From Streptomyces diastatochromogenes (GTDB lineage: Bacteria; Actinomycetota; Actinomycetes; Streptomycetales; Streptomycetaceae), in assembly GCF_002242805.1 (NCBI RefSeq), contig NZ_MCGQ01000041.1, positions 160,811-224,810 on the forward strand: a stretch of DNA of 64,000 nt. The letters run 5' to 3'. Of the stretch, positions 23,785-31,748 are shown piece by piece. The position numbers and the translations under genes are program-made. Position 1 is the first letter of the stretch. Every line of letters starts with the position of its first letter. Below the pieces are notes generated by a model. That model had not been told where the DNA came from. It saw only the letters and a program-made list of their open reading frames with translations, and made no database searches.

Positions 23785-24402
23785 CTACGGCTCACAGGGC
23801 ACGTTGAGCGAGAGCAGTGCCGTGTCGTCCCCGGTGATCCTGATCTCGCTCACCGCCGCGTTGTGCAACCTCGGGAGGACACGGCGGTACTCCGCGACCG
23901 GGATGTGCAGGAGCGAGCACAGCACCAGTCGGAGCAGGGTGTTGTGGGCGACGACGAGAACCCGTTCGCCGGGGTGTGCGGCGGCGATCCGGCGCAGGGC
24001 GGCCGTGCCCCGGGCGGCTGCGGTGCGAGGGTCCTCTGCGCCGGGGAACGGGTGCGCCACCGGGTCGGTGCGGAAGGCCCGCGCCGCCTCGGGGTTCTCC
24101 TTCTCGAACTCGGCGAGCGTACGGCCCTCCACCACCCCGAAGTCGCATTCCCTCAGGTCGTCTTCGCGCCCCGGGGTGAGGCCGAGGGCGCGGCAGGCGG
24201 GCTCGGCGGTGGCGATCGCCCGGGACAGGGGCGAGGTCCAGACCGCGTCCACCGGATGAGCGGCGGCCCAGCGGCCCAGCGCCTCGGCCTGGGCGCGCCC
24301 GGTGTCGGTGAGGCCGACGTCGCTGACGCCGGCGTACCGGTTCTCGGCGTGCCAGACGGTCTGGCCGTGGCGGGCGAGCAGGAGGGTGGCGGCCGAGGTC
24401 AT
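23785..24402 (-). CDS. Histidine phosphatase family protein (phosphoglycerate-mutase-like)
   Basis: The 205-residue protein carries the RHGQT catalytic motif near the N-terminus (ARHGQTVWHAENRYAG) and the second catalytic His in VVAHNTLLRLVLC. SPLSRAIATAEPA and ECDFGVVEG match the family's substrate loop. Members dephosphorylate sugar phosphates, cobalamin precursors or other small molecules; the substrate is unknown. Its stop codon directly abuts that of the response regulator. An in-frame ATG start at 24402 gives the usual length. Confidence 0.9.
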   Translation of the reverse strand: MTSAATLLLARHGQTVWHAENRYAGVSDVGLTDTGRAQAEALGRWAAAHPVDAVWTSPLSRAIATAEPACRALGLTPGREDDLRECDFGVVEGRTLAEFEKENPEAARAFRTDPVAHPFPGAEDPRTAAARGTAALRRIAAAHPGERVLVVAHNTLLRLVLCSLLHIPVAEYRRVLPRLHNAAVSEIRITGDDTALLSLNVPCEP

Positions 24403-24448
24403 GGTGAGCAGTATTCCCGGTGCCGGTCCCTCCGGCCGGCCGCGGTCG

Positions 24449-25222
24449 TCAACCGGCCGAGAACGTGCGGGCGTAGCGGCCGGCGGTCCAGCCGCCGTCC
24501 ACCACCAGCGTCGACCCCGTCATGTAGGAGGAGGCGTCACCGGCCAGGAACATGACGGCTTTGGCGATCTCCTCCGGCGCGGCGGGGCGCTGGAGGGGGA
24601 CATGCGCGAGAAGTTCCTCGGGAGCGTAGCCGAGACGGGTGAAGTCGGTGTTCTGGAGCAGGGGCGTGGCGACGGCACCGGGGCAGATCACGTTCACCCG
24701 GACGCCCTGGGCGACGACCTCCATGGCGGCCGCGCGGGTGAGACCGAGTACGGCGTGCTTCGAGGCGCAGTAGGCCGCGAGCCCGGGGATGCCTTCGAGG
24801 CCCGCGAACGACGCCACGTTGATGATCTGTCCGCCGCCTCCTCGGATCATCAGCGGCAGAGCGGCGCGCATGCCGAGGAAGACGCCGGTCTGGTTGACCG
24901 CCACCATGCGGGTGTAGTCCTCGAGCGACGTGGTGTGGAGCGGACCGGGGCGCATGACACCGGCGTTGTTCACCAGCACGTCCAGCCGTCCGAAGCGCTC
25001 CTCGACCTCGTCGATAAGGTCGCTCCACGAGGTCTCGTCGGCGACGTCGAGCTCGCGCAGCAGGAACCGGTCGGCGCATCCGGGTTCGACGGGCCGGCCG
25101 TCCCGCGGTGTCAGGTCGGCGGCGATGACGGTGGCGCCGTCGTCGAGCAGCGCCTGGGTGACAGCGGTGCCGATCCCGCCGCACGCGCCGGTGACCAGGG
25201 CGATCCGTGCGGCGCCGCTCAT
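24449..25222 (-). CDS. Short-chain dehydrogenase/reductase (classical SDR)
   Basis: The 257-residue enzyme has the NAD(P)-binding TGACGGIGTA motif, NNAGVM, active-site Ser in IINVASFAG and YCASK as the catalytic YxxxK. The start MSGAARIALVTG at 25222 has AAGGAG upstream; longer in-frame reading runs into the broken gene before it and is rejected. It is the last gene of a co-directional set with a terpene synthase and two P450s. A role in oxidising a terpene alcohol to a ketone is plausible. The acidic residue after the second strand (AADLTPRDG) suggests NAD rather than NADP. Confidence 0.9.
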   Translation of the reverse strand: MSGAARIALVTGACGGIGTAVTQALLDDGATVIAADLTPRDGRPVEPGCADRFLLRELDVADETSWSDLIDEVEERFGRLDVLVNNAGVMRPGPLHTTSLEDYTRMVAVNQTGVFLGMRAALPLMIRGGGGQIINVASFAGLEGIPGLAAYCASKHAVLGLTRAAAMEVVAQGVRVNVICPGAVATPLLQNTDFTRLGYAPEELLAHVPLQRPAAPEEIAKAVMFLAGDASSYMTGSTLVVDGGWTAGRYARTFSAG

Positions 25223-25434
25223 GGCCGGACTCCTTCGGTCGGAGCTTGTGTCGGCGCTTGTGTCGGGGCGCAGATCTGCTGCAGGAAGTCCGCGACGCTC
25301 AGTGTGCCGCTCCACACCCATTGGGCCACGGCGTGGTCCGGCGCGACCTGGACCCTGCGCAGTTCGGTCGAGGGAGAACGAGTCGGCCCACTCCTGGATC
25401 CGTGCGGTCATGTCCGACGGGGAGATCGTCATGC
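25219..25434 (-). pseudogene. SnoaL-like fragment with frameshift or deletion
   Basis: An ATG at 25434 starts MTISPSDMTARIQEWADSFS, with the helical start expected of a SnoaL-like small protein. A change of frame is then needed near GACCGAACTGCGC (about 25366-25372). This reaches a second segment, ELRRVQVAPDHAVAQWVWSG, that resembles the strands of the same fold. The combined piece is about 70 residues, against roughly 130 for the family, and ends at a TGA overlapping the SDR start codon. Both an internal deletion and a frameshift are therefore suggested. A repeated ACACAAGC block follows near its end. Family placement is by eye and weak. Confidence 0.4.
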
Positions 25435-25517
25435 CATGCTCCATTCCTCGGGAACAACCGGGCGCCACGGTCCCGGCACACGAGTGCCGGGACCGTCGTA
25501 CGCCAGGGCGTGCGATG

Positions 25518-26063
25518 TCAGTTCAGGGGGCCGAACATGACGACGCCGGGTGCCTCGGGGTCGTTGCTGCTGTAGACGTCGCGGGCCGCGCGGACGAACT
25601 CGTCGACGCTCACGAAGCCGTCGCCATTGAGGTCGATGCGGGAGAACGTCTCGGAGCTGAGCTGTTCGTTCACGCCATAGGCGCGGTAGATCCGCTCGAC
25701 CTGCAGGGGCGTCAGCCTGCCGTCGCCCTCCTCGTCGGCGGCGTTGAAGGTGACCACCGACACCTTGACCATCTTGTCGACGTACTCGGGGTCGTTCTCC
25801 AGGCCCTGCGCGATCGCGGCGACGAACTCCTCGCGGGTGATCTCCCCGTTGCCGTCGGCGTCGGCGGCCCTGCGGATCGCCTCCCACCAGGCGTCGAAGG
25901 TCTCGTCGATCTCGGTGGCGAGCTTGGCGTCCATGGCGGGACGCAGGGCGCGCATGCGCTGGGCCATGATCTGGAAGTCGGCCTTGCTGATGGCGCCGTC
26001 CCGAGTGACGTCGAGGGTGTCGAAGACCCGGTCCAGGTTGGTCTGCTGCACATTTCCGAGCAT
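25518..26063 (-). CDS. EF-hand calcium-binding protein (calerythrin-like)
   Basis: The 181-residue soluble protein has four EF-hand loops at residues 18-29, 68-79, 110-121 and 144-155. Loops 2 (DADGNGEITREE) and 4 (DLNGDGFVSVDE) are canonical. Loop 1 ends in Asp and loop 3 lacks the final acidic ligand, so perhaps three sites bind calcium. The layout matches calerythrin and eukaryotic sarcoplasmic calcium-binding proteins. There is no signal peptide. GAGGAAAC precedes the ATG. It lies between the P450 genes and the SDR gene in a terpenoid cassette, where a calcium-binding protein has no obvious role; buffering or signalling is speculation. Confidence 0.92.
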   Translation of the reverse strand: MLGNVQQTNLDRVFDTLDVTRDGAISKADFQIMAQRMRALRPAMDAKLATEIDETFDAWWEAIRRAADADGNGEITREEFVAAIAQGLENDPEYVDKMVKVSVVTFNAADEEGDGRLTPLQVERIYRAYGVNEQLSSETFSRIDLNGDGFVSVDEFVRAARDVYSSNDPEAPGVVMFGPLN

Positions 26064-26125
26064 GTTTCCTCATCTCCTGTTACTGGTCGGGATCCGGCGG
26101 GCCGGATCGCTGGTTCCGCCCGGCC

Positions 26126-26158
26126 GGGCCCTCCCGCGGGCATGCCGCAGGAGGGTCC
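26126..26158 (-). terminator. Hairpin between P450 gene and EF-hand gene
   Basis: A 14-bp stem with one internal mismatch and one G-T pair forms between 26126-26139 and 26145-26158 around GCATG. It sits 69 nt after the first P450 stop. It could terminate the synthase-P450 transcript, with the EF-hand gene then needing its own promoter. Confidence 0.55.
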
Positions 26159-26226
26159 GGGGTGTGCCGGGCAGGTCTTTCGAGCAGGCCGGTCTCCCGG
26201 GGCGTCCGGGGAGCGGCCGCTTCGGC

Positions 26227-27576
26227 TCAGGCGTCGCGTCGCCGCGCGGTCAGGACGAGGCGGTCCGGGGAGAGTGCGGCACCGGCCACCTCGCGAGGGG
26301 CGCGGGACGAGACCGGGACGAGACGCCAGCGCGCCGTGACGGTCGCCACGGTGGCGGCGAGTTCGGTGAGGGCGAAGTGGTCGCCCAGGCATTTGTACGG
26401 GCCCGTGCTGAAGGGCAGGAACGGTGGTGGGGCCGTGTCGCCGTCGAGCCAGCGTTCGGGGCGGAACTCCAGGGGCCGTGGGTAGAGCGCGGGGTCGCGG
26501 TGCAGAGTGGCGGGGCTGAACAGGAGTTCCGCACCCGCCGGCAGAGCCACCCCGCCGAGCGTCGTGGGGCCCGCGGGCCGGCGCATGAGCATCCAGGCGG
26601 GACTGTGCAGCCGGAGCGTCTCGCGGACCACGCTCCGGGTGTACGGGAGGCCCGCCAGATCGTCGAAGGTCACCGGACGACCGCCCAGTTCCTCGTCGAG
26701 TTCGGTGGTCAGGCGCTTCTCCACCTCGGGATGGGTGGCGAGTTCGTGGTAGAGCCAGGTGAGGGTGGTGGAGACGGTCTCGATTCCCGCGGTCAGGAAG
26801 GTCATGGCCTCGTCCCGCAGCCGTGCGGGAGACATGGGCTCGCCGGTGTCGGGATCGCGGGCGGCGACCAGCATGGACAACAGGTCGCCCCGGTCGCCGC
26901 TGTCCCGGCGGTGCGCCTCGACCAAGTCGTCGACCAGACCCCGCAGTCGGCGCTGTGCGGTGTCGAAGCGGCGGTTGCCGGGAGTGGGCAGCCGGTCCAG
27001 CCACGCGGCGGGCGAGACGACCCTGCGGCCCATGCCCTGGATGAACACGGGGAGCCAGGCCTGGATGCCGGCCACCTGCTCGCGGTCGAGTCCGCCGCCG
27101 AAGAGGACCTTCGCCACCACCTCGCTGGTGAGCGCGTACATCTCGGCGCAGATGTCGAGAGCGGCGCCCGGTGTCCAGTCGGCGCAGTGGTCCGCGGCGA
27201 CCTGTCGCATGACGTCCGTGTACGTCCTGAGCCGCTCCCGGTGGAAGGCGGGCAGCACGAGCCGGCGCTGCCGCTGGTGTTCGTCGCCGTCCGTGGTGAA
27301 CAGCCCGTTGCCCTGGTACGGGCGGAACTTCTCGTAGAACCGGCCCTTGCGGTAGGTGGCGGCCTCGGAGGCGAACACCTGGTGGACCAGGTCCGGTGAG
27401 TTGAGCACGTACACGTCCAGCGGTCCGATGCGGATGCGCACGATGTCACCGATGGGCCGGATGGACTGCAGGAGCTGGACAGGGTTCCGCAGCAGGGGGA
27501 CGGCGTGGCCGAGGAGCGGCAGACGGCCCGGTGCGGTGGGGACCGGTGCGGTCGGTGCCGTGGCGGAGACGGTCAC
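26227..27576 (-). CDS. Cytochrome P450 (first tailoring candidate)
   Basis: The 449-residue P450 has the I-helix oxygen-activation motif AGIET, K-helix ETLR, and heme loop FSTGPYKCLG with the thiolate Cys at about 396. The GTG start at 27576 overlaps the TGA of the neighbouring P450 and is preceded by AGGGAG, so the two are translationally coupled. The longer in-frame ORF upstream is antisense-like sequence and is rejected. Electron donors (ferredoxin and reductase) are not encoded nearby. It most likely oxidises the product of the terpene synthase in the same cassette. The PERW motif is present before the heme region. Confidence 0.93.
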   Translation of the reverse strand: MTVSATAPTAPVPTAPGRLPLLGHAVPLLRNPVQLLQSIRPIGDIVRIRIGPLDVYVLNSPDLVHQVFASEAATYRKGRFYEKFRPYQGNGLFTTDGDEHQRQRRLVLPAFHRERLRTYTDVMRQVAADHCADWTPGAALDICAEMYALTSEVVAKVLFGGGLDREQVAGIQAWLPVFIQGMGRRVVSPAAWLDRLPTPGNRRFDTAQRRLRGLVDDLVEAHRRDSGDRGDLLSMLVAARDPDTGEPMSPARLRDEAMTFLTAGIETVSTTLTWLYHELATHPEVEKRLTTELDEELGGRPVTFDDLAGLPYTRSVVRETLRLHSPAWMLMRRPAGPTTLGGVALPAGAELLFSPATLHRDPALYPRPLEFRPERWLDGDTAPPPFLPFSTGPYKCLGDHFALTELAATVATVTARWRLVPVSSRAPREVAGAALSPDRLVLTARRRDA

Positions 27577-28985
27577 TGCTCTCCCTCGGATCCGGCGGGG
27601 CGGGGAACGCCGGCCGGGCGGCGGTGCAGGCGCAGGCTGAGGCCGCGGGGCTCGATGATGCTGCGCCCGCTGAGCCTGACCGGCCGTCGGCCTGCGGGGG
27701 TGAGCTTCCAGGTGGCCAGGATGGACGCCAGTGCCAGGGTGATGTTGTCGACGGCGAAGTCGCGGCCGATGCACTTTCTGGATCCGGCGCCGAACGGGAT
27801 CATCGTCAGCGCGCGTTCGGCCTTCGCCCAGCTGCGTGCGTCACCGCTCCAGCGCCCGGGGTCGAAGCGTTCCGGCTCCGGGAACAGGTCGGCACGGTGG
27901 TGGAGGATGTACGGGCTGAGCAGGATGTCGGCTCCGGCCGGGAGCCGGTGGCCGCCCAGCTCGGTGGGGCGCACGGTGAGCCGGCTGAACATCCAGGCGG
28001 CCGGCCGGATCCGGAAGGTCTCGGCGACGACGTCGGCCAGAACCGGCAGCCGCGGTGGGGGTTCGTCGCGGGCGGCGGTGCCACGGGCCCGACGGGCCTC
28101 CTGTGCGACGACGGCATCGAGGGCGTCGTCGACCGAGAGGTAGTGGAGGGTCCAGGCGAGCATGGCGGCCGTGGTGCCGATGCCGGCGATGAACATCGTC
28201 ATCACCTGCTCGCGGACCTCCGCGTCCGACAGGGCGGATCCGTCACCGTCTTCGGCCAGGAGCATCGACAGCAGGTCGCCGTGGTCGGTCCCGTCCCGCC
28301 GGTAGGCCGCGACGGTCTCGTCGATCCTGGCGTACAGCGACAGACGGGCCTGCTCGTAGCGCCGGTTGGCCGCGAGCGGCAACCGGGCCAGACCGGGGGC
28401 GACCATGCGCAGGAAAGCGCCGCTGACCAGTGTGTCGACGTCGGCGAGTGTCCGCTGGACCGTCTCCGCCGCGGTGTCCGTGTGCGCGAACCAGGACGCG
28501 AACATCGTCGAGACGGTGATGCGCAGGGCGAGTTCCTGCATCACCCGGTAGACATCCAGTACCTGCCCCTCGCGCCAGGTACCCAGGACGGCCGCGATCT
28601 CACGACCGGCGAGCTCCTGGTAGTCCGCGAGTTTGCCGGGGTGGAAGGCCGGCTGGGTCAGCCGGCGCAGCCGCGTGTGCTTGGCGTCGGGGCAGGTGGC
28701 CAGACCGTCGCCGAAGAAGACGGCGATGTTCTCGAAGAACGGACCGCCCTTGTCGTAGTCACGGCGTCCGGTGAGCAGGACCTGCGCGACCAGTTCGGGA
28801 CCGCACACGACGTAGGTCGGCCGGGGCCCCAGCCGGATCTCCACCAGGTCACCGTGCGCGGGCAGCGACGTCAGGAAGCCGGTGGGGTCCGTGAGCAACT
28901 GCCTGAGGTGCCCCACGACCGGCAGGGCGCCGGGCGCGAGCGGTGCCGGGCGGGCCGTCGGCCGGGCGGGATGGATCGCTGTCAC
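27573..28985 (-). CDS. Cytochrome P450 (second tailoring candidate, altered I-helix)
   Basis: The 470-residue P450 has K-helix ETFR and heme loop PFGAGSRKCIGRDFA, with the Cys at about 405. The I-helix reads FIAGIGTTAAML, where Gly takes the place of the acidic residue normally found before the conserved Thr. This usually alters proton delivery. The gene starts only 7 nt after the terpene synthase stop and overlaps the next P450 gene. N-terminal PLAPGALPVVGHLRQLL is the usual proline-rich P450 start. It probably acts on the same terpene scaffold as its neighbour; whether it is a hydroxylase or does unusual chemistry cannot be told. Confidence 0.93.
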   Translation of the reverse strand: MTAIHPARPTARPAPLAPGALPVVGHLRQLLTDPTGFLTSLPAHGDLVEIRLGPRPTYVVCGPELVAQVLLTGRRDYDKGGPFFENIAVFFGDGLATCPDAKHTRLRRLTQPAFHPGKLADYQELAGREIAAVLGTWREGQVLDVYRVMQELALRITVSTMFASWFAHTDTAAETVQRTLADVDTLVSGAFLRMVAPGLARLPLAANRRYEQARLSLYARIDETVAAYRRDGTDHGDLLSMLLAEDGDGSALSDAEVREQVMTMFIAGIGTTAAMLAWTLHYLSVDDALDAVVAQEARRARGTAARDEPPPRLPVLADVVAETFRIRPAAWMFSRLTVRPTELGGHRLPAGADILLSPYILHHRADLFPEPERFDPGRWSGDARSWAKAERALTMIPFGAGSRKCIGRDFAVDNITLALASILATWKLTPAGRRPVRLSGRSIIEPRGLSLRLHRRPAGVPRPAGSEGEQ

Positions 28986-28991
28986 AGTTCC

Positions 28992-29999
28992 TCAGCCCTC
29001 GGCGCCGACGAGCAGGGAGGTCGCCCATTCGGGCAGCGTGCGGTGTGCGTGATGGCGGGTGGTGATCCGCTCCCACTCGTAGTCACCGCAGATCCAGTCA
29101 TGGAGGATGTCCGCGTACCCGGCCACCGCGACCCGCTGGGAGTCGTCCAGGGCCCGGGCAAGGCGGGGCAGCTCCCGCCGTTCGAGCTCCACCAGCTCGT
29201 CGGCCTTGCCCTGCGCGATCCCGGACGCGATGACCAGCGCCTCGTCCCGGGTGCAGCCGTGGGTGCGTTCGACGAGGTGGATCACGTTGTGCCCGCCGGT
29301 GACGTCCTCGTGCACGAGGGACATCGAGTCGTTGCGTAACCCGACCAGATCCGCGGCGAGTTGCCGCATACGCCGCAACAGCGGGTGGTGCCACACCACC
29401 GGCGCGACCTCGACGCCACCCCAGTGCTCTGCCAGGTCGTTCTGCCCGAAGGCGCACGTCGTGGCGGCCCGGAGCTGGAAGTACTCCTCCAGGTCGGTGT
29501 GGACGCGGCCGTCGGTACGGTCGATCGCCTCGGTGAGCTGCGACGCGAAGTACGACGACCAGTGGTGGGCCACGCGTGAGCGCAGCGGAGCGGACATCCC
29601 CCGGACCATGCGCTCCCACAGGTCGGCGAACGCCCGTACCGTCGGCGCCTGATGGCGCTCCGTGCCCGGCACACCGTGCACGATGTCGATCAGCGCACCG
29701 CAGATGCGGGCCACCCGCCGCGGATCGCGCCCGGCCTCCCCGTCCAACTGGTCATCGAACGGCAGGAAGTACCAGCCCATCATCTGCGCGGCGGTACAGC
29801 ACGCGTCGAGGTCGGCCAGGGGGTAGAAGAACCCGGCCACCTCCGTCAGGCGCCAGTTCGTGAAGTCCTCGACGGCCTGCTCGCCGTGCAGCAGATCGAA
29901 CCTTCTCATCCAGTCGATCGCGCTCTCGCGAGCCGCGTCCACATGCGGGTTGAACCGAAGCGGCCACGGGGCAGTGAACACCACACCCTGATACGTCAC
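28992..29999 (-). CDS. Class I terpene synthase
   Basis: The 335-residue enzyme would ionise a prenyl diphosphate and cyclise it. The aspartate-rich motif FDDQLDGE lies at residues 81-88 and the magnesium-binding NSE triad NDSMSLVHE at 223-231. Arg 177 (QLRAATTC), 46 residues before the triad, is the diphosphate sensor expected for bacterial class I synthases. I do not see the usual C-terminal RY pair. The GTG start at 29999 has GAAAGG 8 nt upstream. The protein starts VTYQGVVFTAPWPLRFNPH, typical of sesquiterpene synthases, but farnesyl versus geranylgeranyl substrate is not decidable. It is the first gene of the co-directional cassette. Confidence 0.93.
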   Translation of the reverse strand: MTYQGVVFTAPWPLRFNPHVDAARESAIDWMRRFDLLHGEQAVEDFTNWRLTEVAGFFYPLADLDACCTAAQMMGWYFLPFDDQLDGEAGRDPRRVARICGALIDIVHGVPGTERHQAPTVRAFADLWERMVRGMSAPLRSRVAHHWSSYFASQLTEAIDRTDGRVHTDLEEYFQLRAATTCAFGQNDLAEHWGGVEVAPVVWHHPLLRRMRQLAADLVGLRNDSMSLVHEDVTGGHNVIHLVERTHGCTRDEALVIASGIAQGKADELVELERRELPRLARALDDSQRVAVAGYADILHDWICGDYEWERITTRHHAHRTLPEWATSLLVGAEG

Positions 30000-30139
30000 G
30001 TATGCGCCTTTCGTGAAGTCCCTTCTCCAGGAAGGATCTTGTGGCGCGCGGGACCCCTGCAAGGCTTGTCCCGGTCTGTCCATCCGATCGAGCTAAAAGC
30101 CCGTCAGAATGTTTTGTGCCTTGATCACCGACGGCTCCC

Positions 30140-31567
30140 TCACGGCCGTAGCCGCGCCCGCGCATGCGCCGCCACCGCCCCCGGCAGCCACCCCCGGAAC
30201 TCCAGCTCCCCCACCAGCCGGGCGTACGGCTCGGCGAAGCGTGCGGTGCGGTCCGGGCGGGGCTCGACCGTCGTGCCGATGCGGACCATGCCGTCGGCCG
30301 CGTCCGCGAGCGTGGGTGCGGCGCCGGTGCCGTAGGCCGCCAGTGCGGCCATGCCCAGGGCGGGTTCGGTCTGTTCCGGGACCCTGGCCGGGCGGCCCAG
30401 GATGTCGGTGCGGAGCTGGGTCCAGTAGGGGCTGCGGGCCGCGCCGCCGGTGAAGGTGAGAGGGCCGTCCAGAGGGGCGCCGAGATGGTGGAGGTAGTCC
30501 AGGCAGAGGCGTTCCGTGAAGGCGACGCCCTGCAGGAGGGCGGCCCACAGGTCGGCGTCGGACTCCGGGGCGCCGAGGAGGAGGGCGGTGGCCTGCGGGG
30601 CGTGGAAGGGGAAGCGTTCGCCCGGGGAGACGAGGGGGTAGGCGACCGCGTTCGAGGGCTCGAAGGCGGCGGCCGCGGCGTCCAGCGCGGCCGGGTCGGC
30701 ACTGCCGAAGCGGGCCGTCAGGACACCGGCGCCCACGCTGGAGGCGCCACCGGGCAGCCACGTGCCGTCGGGAGCACGGTGGTTGTAGACCACGCCGGTC
30801 GGGTCATGGACCGGATCCGCGGCGGCCCCCTTCAGCACCAGGGTCGTCCCCAGCACCGAGTTCCACGCACCCTCCCGCAGCGCGCCCGAGGCGATCTGTG
30901 CCGCGCAGCCGTCCGTCATGCCCGCGACGACCGGGGTGCCGGCCGGGATGCCGGTGGCCTCGGCGGCCGCCGGGCAGACCTCGCCCAGCCGGGTGCCGGG
31001 GCGTACGACGTCGGGCAGGGCACCGGAGGGCAGCCCGGTGAGGTCCGGCCAGCGGTCGCGCTCCACGTCGTACGCCGTCTTCAGGGCGTGGCTGGAGTCG
31101 GTGGGGACGGGCCCGCCGACGAGACGCGCGTTGATCAGGTCGGGCTGGTGCGCCACCCGGCCGGGACCGTACCGGCCGACCAGCCACCGCGCCTTCGGCA
31201 GCGCCCAGGTGTCCTGCACCGCGAGCCCCGCCGACCGCAGCCGGCCTGCCTCGGCCGCCGCCCGCCCGTCGTCGTACATCAGCGCCGGGCTCACCGGGCG
31301 GCCGGTGTCGTCCGTGAGCAGTACGGTCCCGGAGGTCCCGCACACCGCGAGTCCCGCCACCCGCACCCGCACCCCGTCGAGCGCGGCCCGGCAGGCCGCG
31401 CACACCGCCTCCCACCACTCCCCCGGATCCTGCTCGTGCCGCACCCCCTCCCGCCGCCCGCGCCGCAGGGGCGCCGCGCCGCTGCCGAGGACGCCGCCGT
31501 CGACCGTCACGAGCAGGGCACGCACCCCCTGCGTGCCGAGATCGATCCCGAGCCACGCCAAACCCAT
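30140..31567 (-). CDS. FGGY-family carbohydrate kinase (xylulokinase-like)
   Basis: The 475-residue kinase has the N-terminal phosphate loop GIDLGTQGVRALLV and the C-terminal FGGY signature FTGGAARSPYWTQLRTDILG. It would phosphorylate a sugar or sugar alcohol with ATP. The ATG at 31567 has GGGAGG upstream; a longer frame start is rejected. It is divergent from the transporter operon, with a shared 181-nt intergenic region containing a palindrome (31689-31700). A second kinase of the same superfamily closes that operon, so the two may act on different intermediates of one pathway. Xylulose, xylitol-like or erythritol-type substrates are possible. Confidence 0.9.
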   Translation of the reverse strand: MGLAWLGIDLGTQGVRALLVTVDGGVLGSGAAPLRRGRREGVRHEQDPGEWWEAVCAACRAALDGVRVRVAGLAVCGTSGTVLLTDDTGRPVSPALMYDDGRAAAEAGRLRSAGLAVQDTWALPKARWLVGRYGPGRVAHQPDLINARLVGGPVPTDSSHALKTAYDVERDRWPDLTGLPSGALPDVVRPGTRLGEVCPAAAEATGIPAGTPVVAGMTDGCAAQIASGALREGAWNSVLGTTLVLKGAAADPVHDPTGVVYNHRAPDGTWLPGGASSVGAGVLTARFGSADPAALDAAAAAFEPSNAVAYPLVSPGERFPFHAPQATALLLGAPESDADLWAALLQGVAFTERLCLDYLHHLGAPLDGPLTFTGGAARSPYWTQLRTDILGRPARVPEQTEPALGMAALAAYGTGAAPTLADAADGMVRIGTTVEPRPDRTARFAEPYARLVGELEFRGWLPGAVAAHARARLRP

Positions 31568-31688
31568 CCGGACCTCCCGCAGATAGCGAACGGTCTTGTG
31601 AACTTCCCATATCTCTCTGAGATTTCCCCCTGATTTCCCCGTGCACAAGGGATTGACGGGCTTCCTTCGCCGTTACACCCTCTGTTAT

Positions 31689-31700
31689 CGAGTCGACTCG
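31689..31700. promoter_or_regulatory. Palindrome in the divergent promoter region
   Basis: CGAGTCGACTCG is a perfect 12-bp palindrome. It sits between the divergent FGGY kinase gene and the transporter operon and is flanked by two TGTTA elements (about 31683 and 31704). It is a candidate operator for the DeoR-family protein encoded at 35963-36787. Confidence 0.4.
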
Positions 31701-31748
31701 CACTGTTAACCCGGCCCGACCCCACCGCCCCACCGACGGAGGTCACGG

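Noticed and set aside
24449..29999. Assignment of the terpene cassette to geosmin, albaflavenone or pentalenolactone
   Set aside because: The synthase is a single-domain enzyme of about 335 residues (geosmin synthase is two-domain). The neighbouring genes do not match the other two clusters as I know them.
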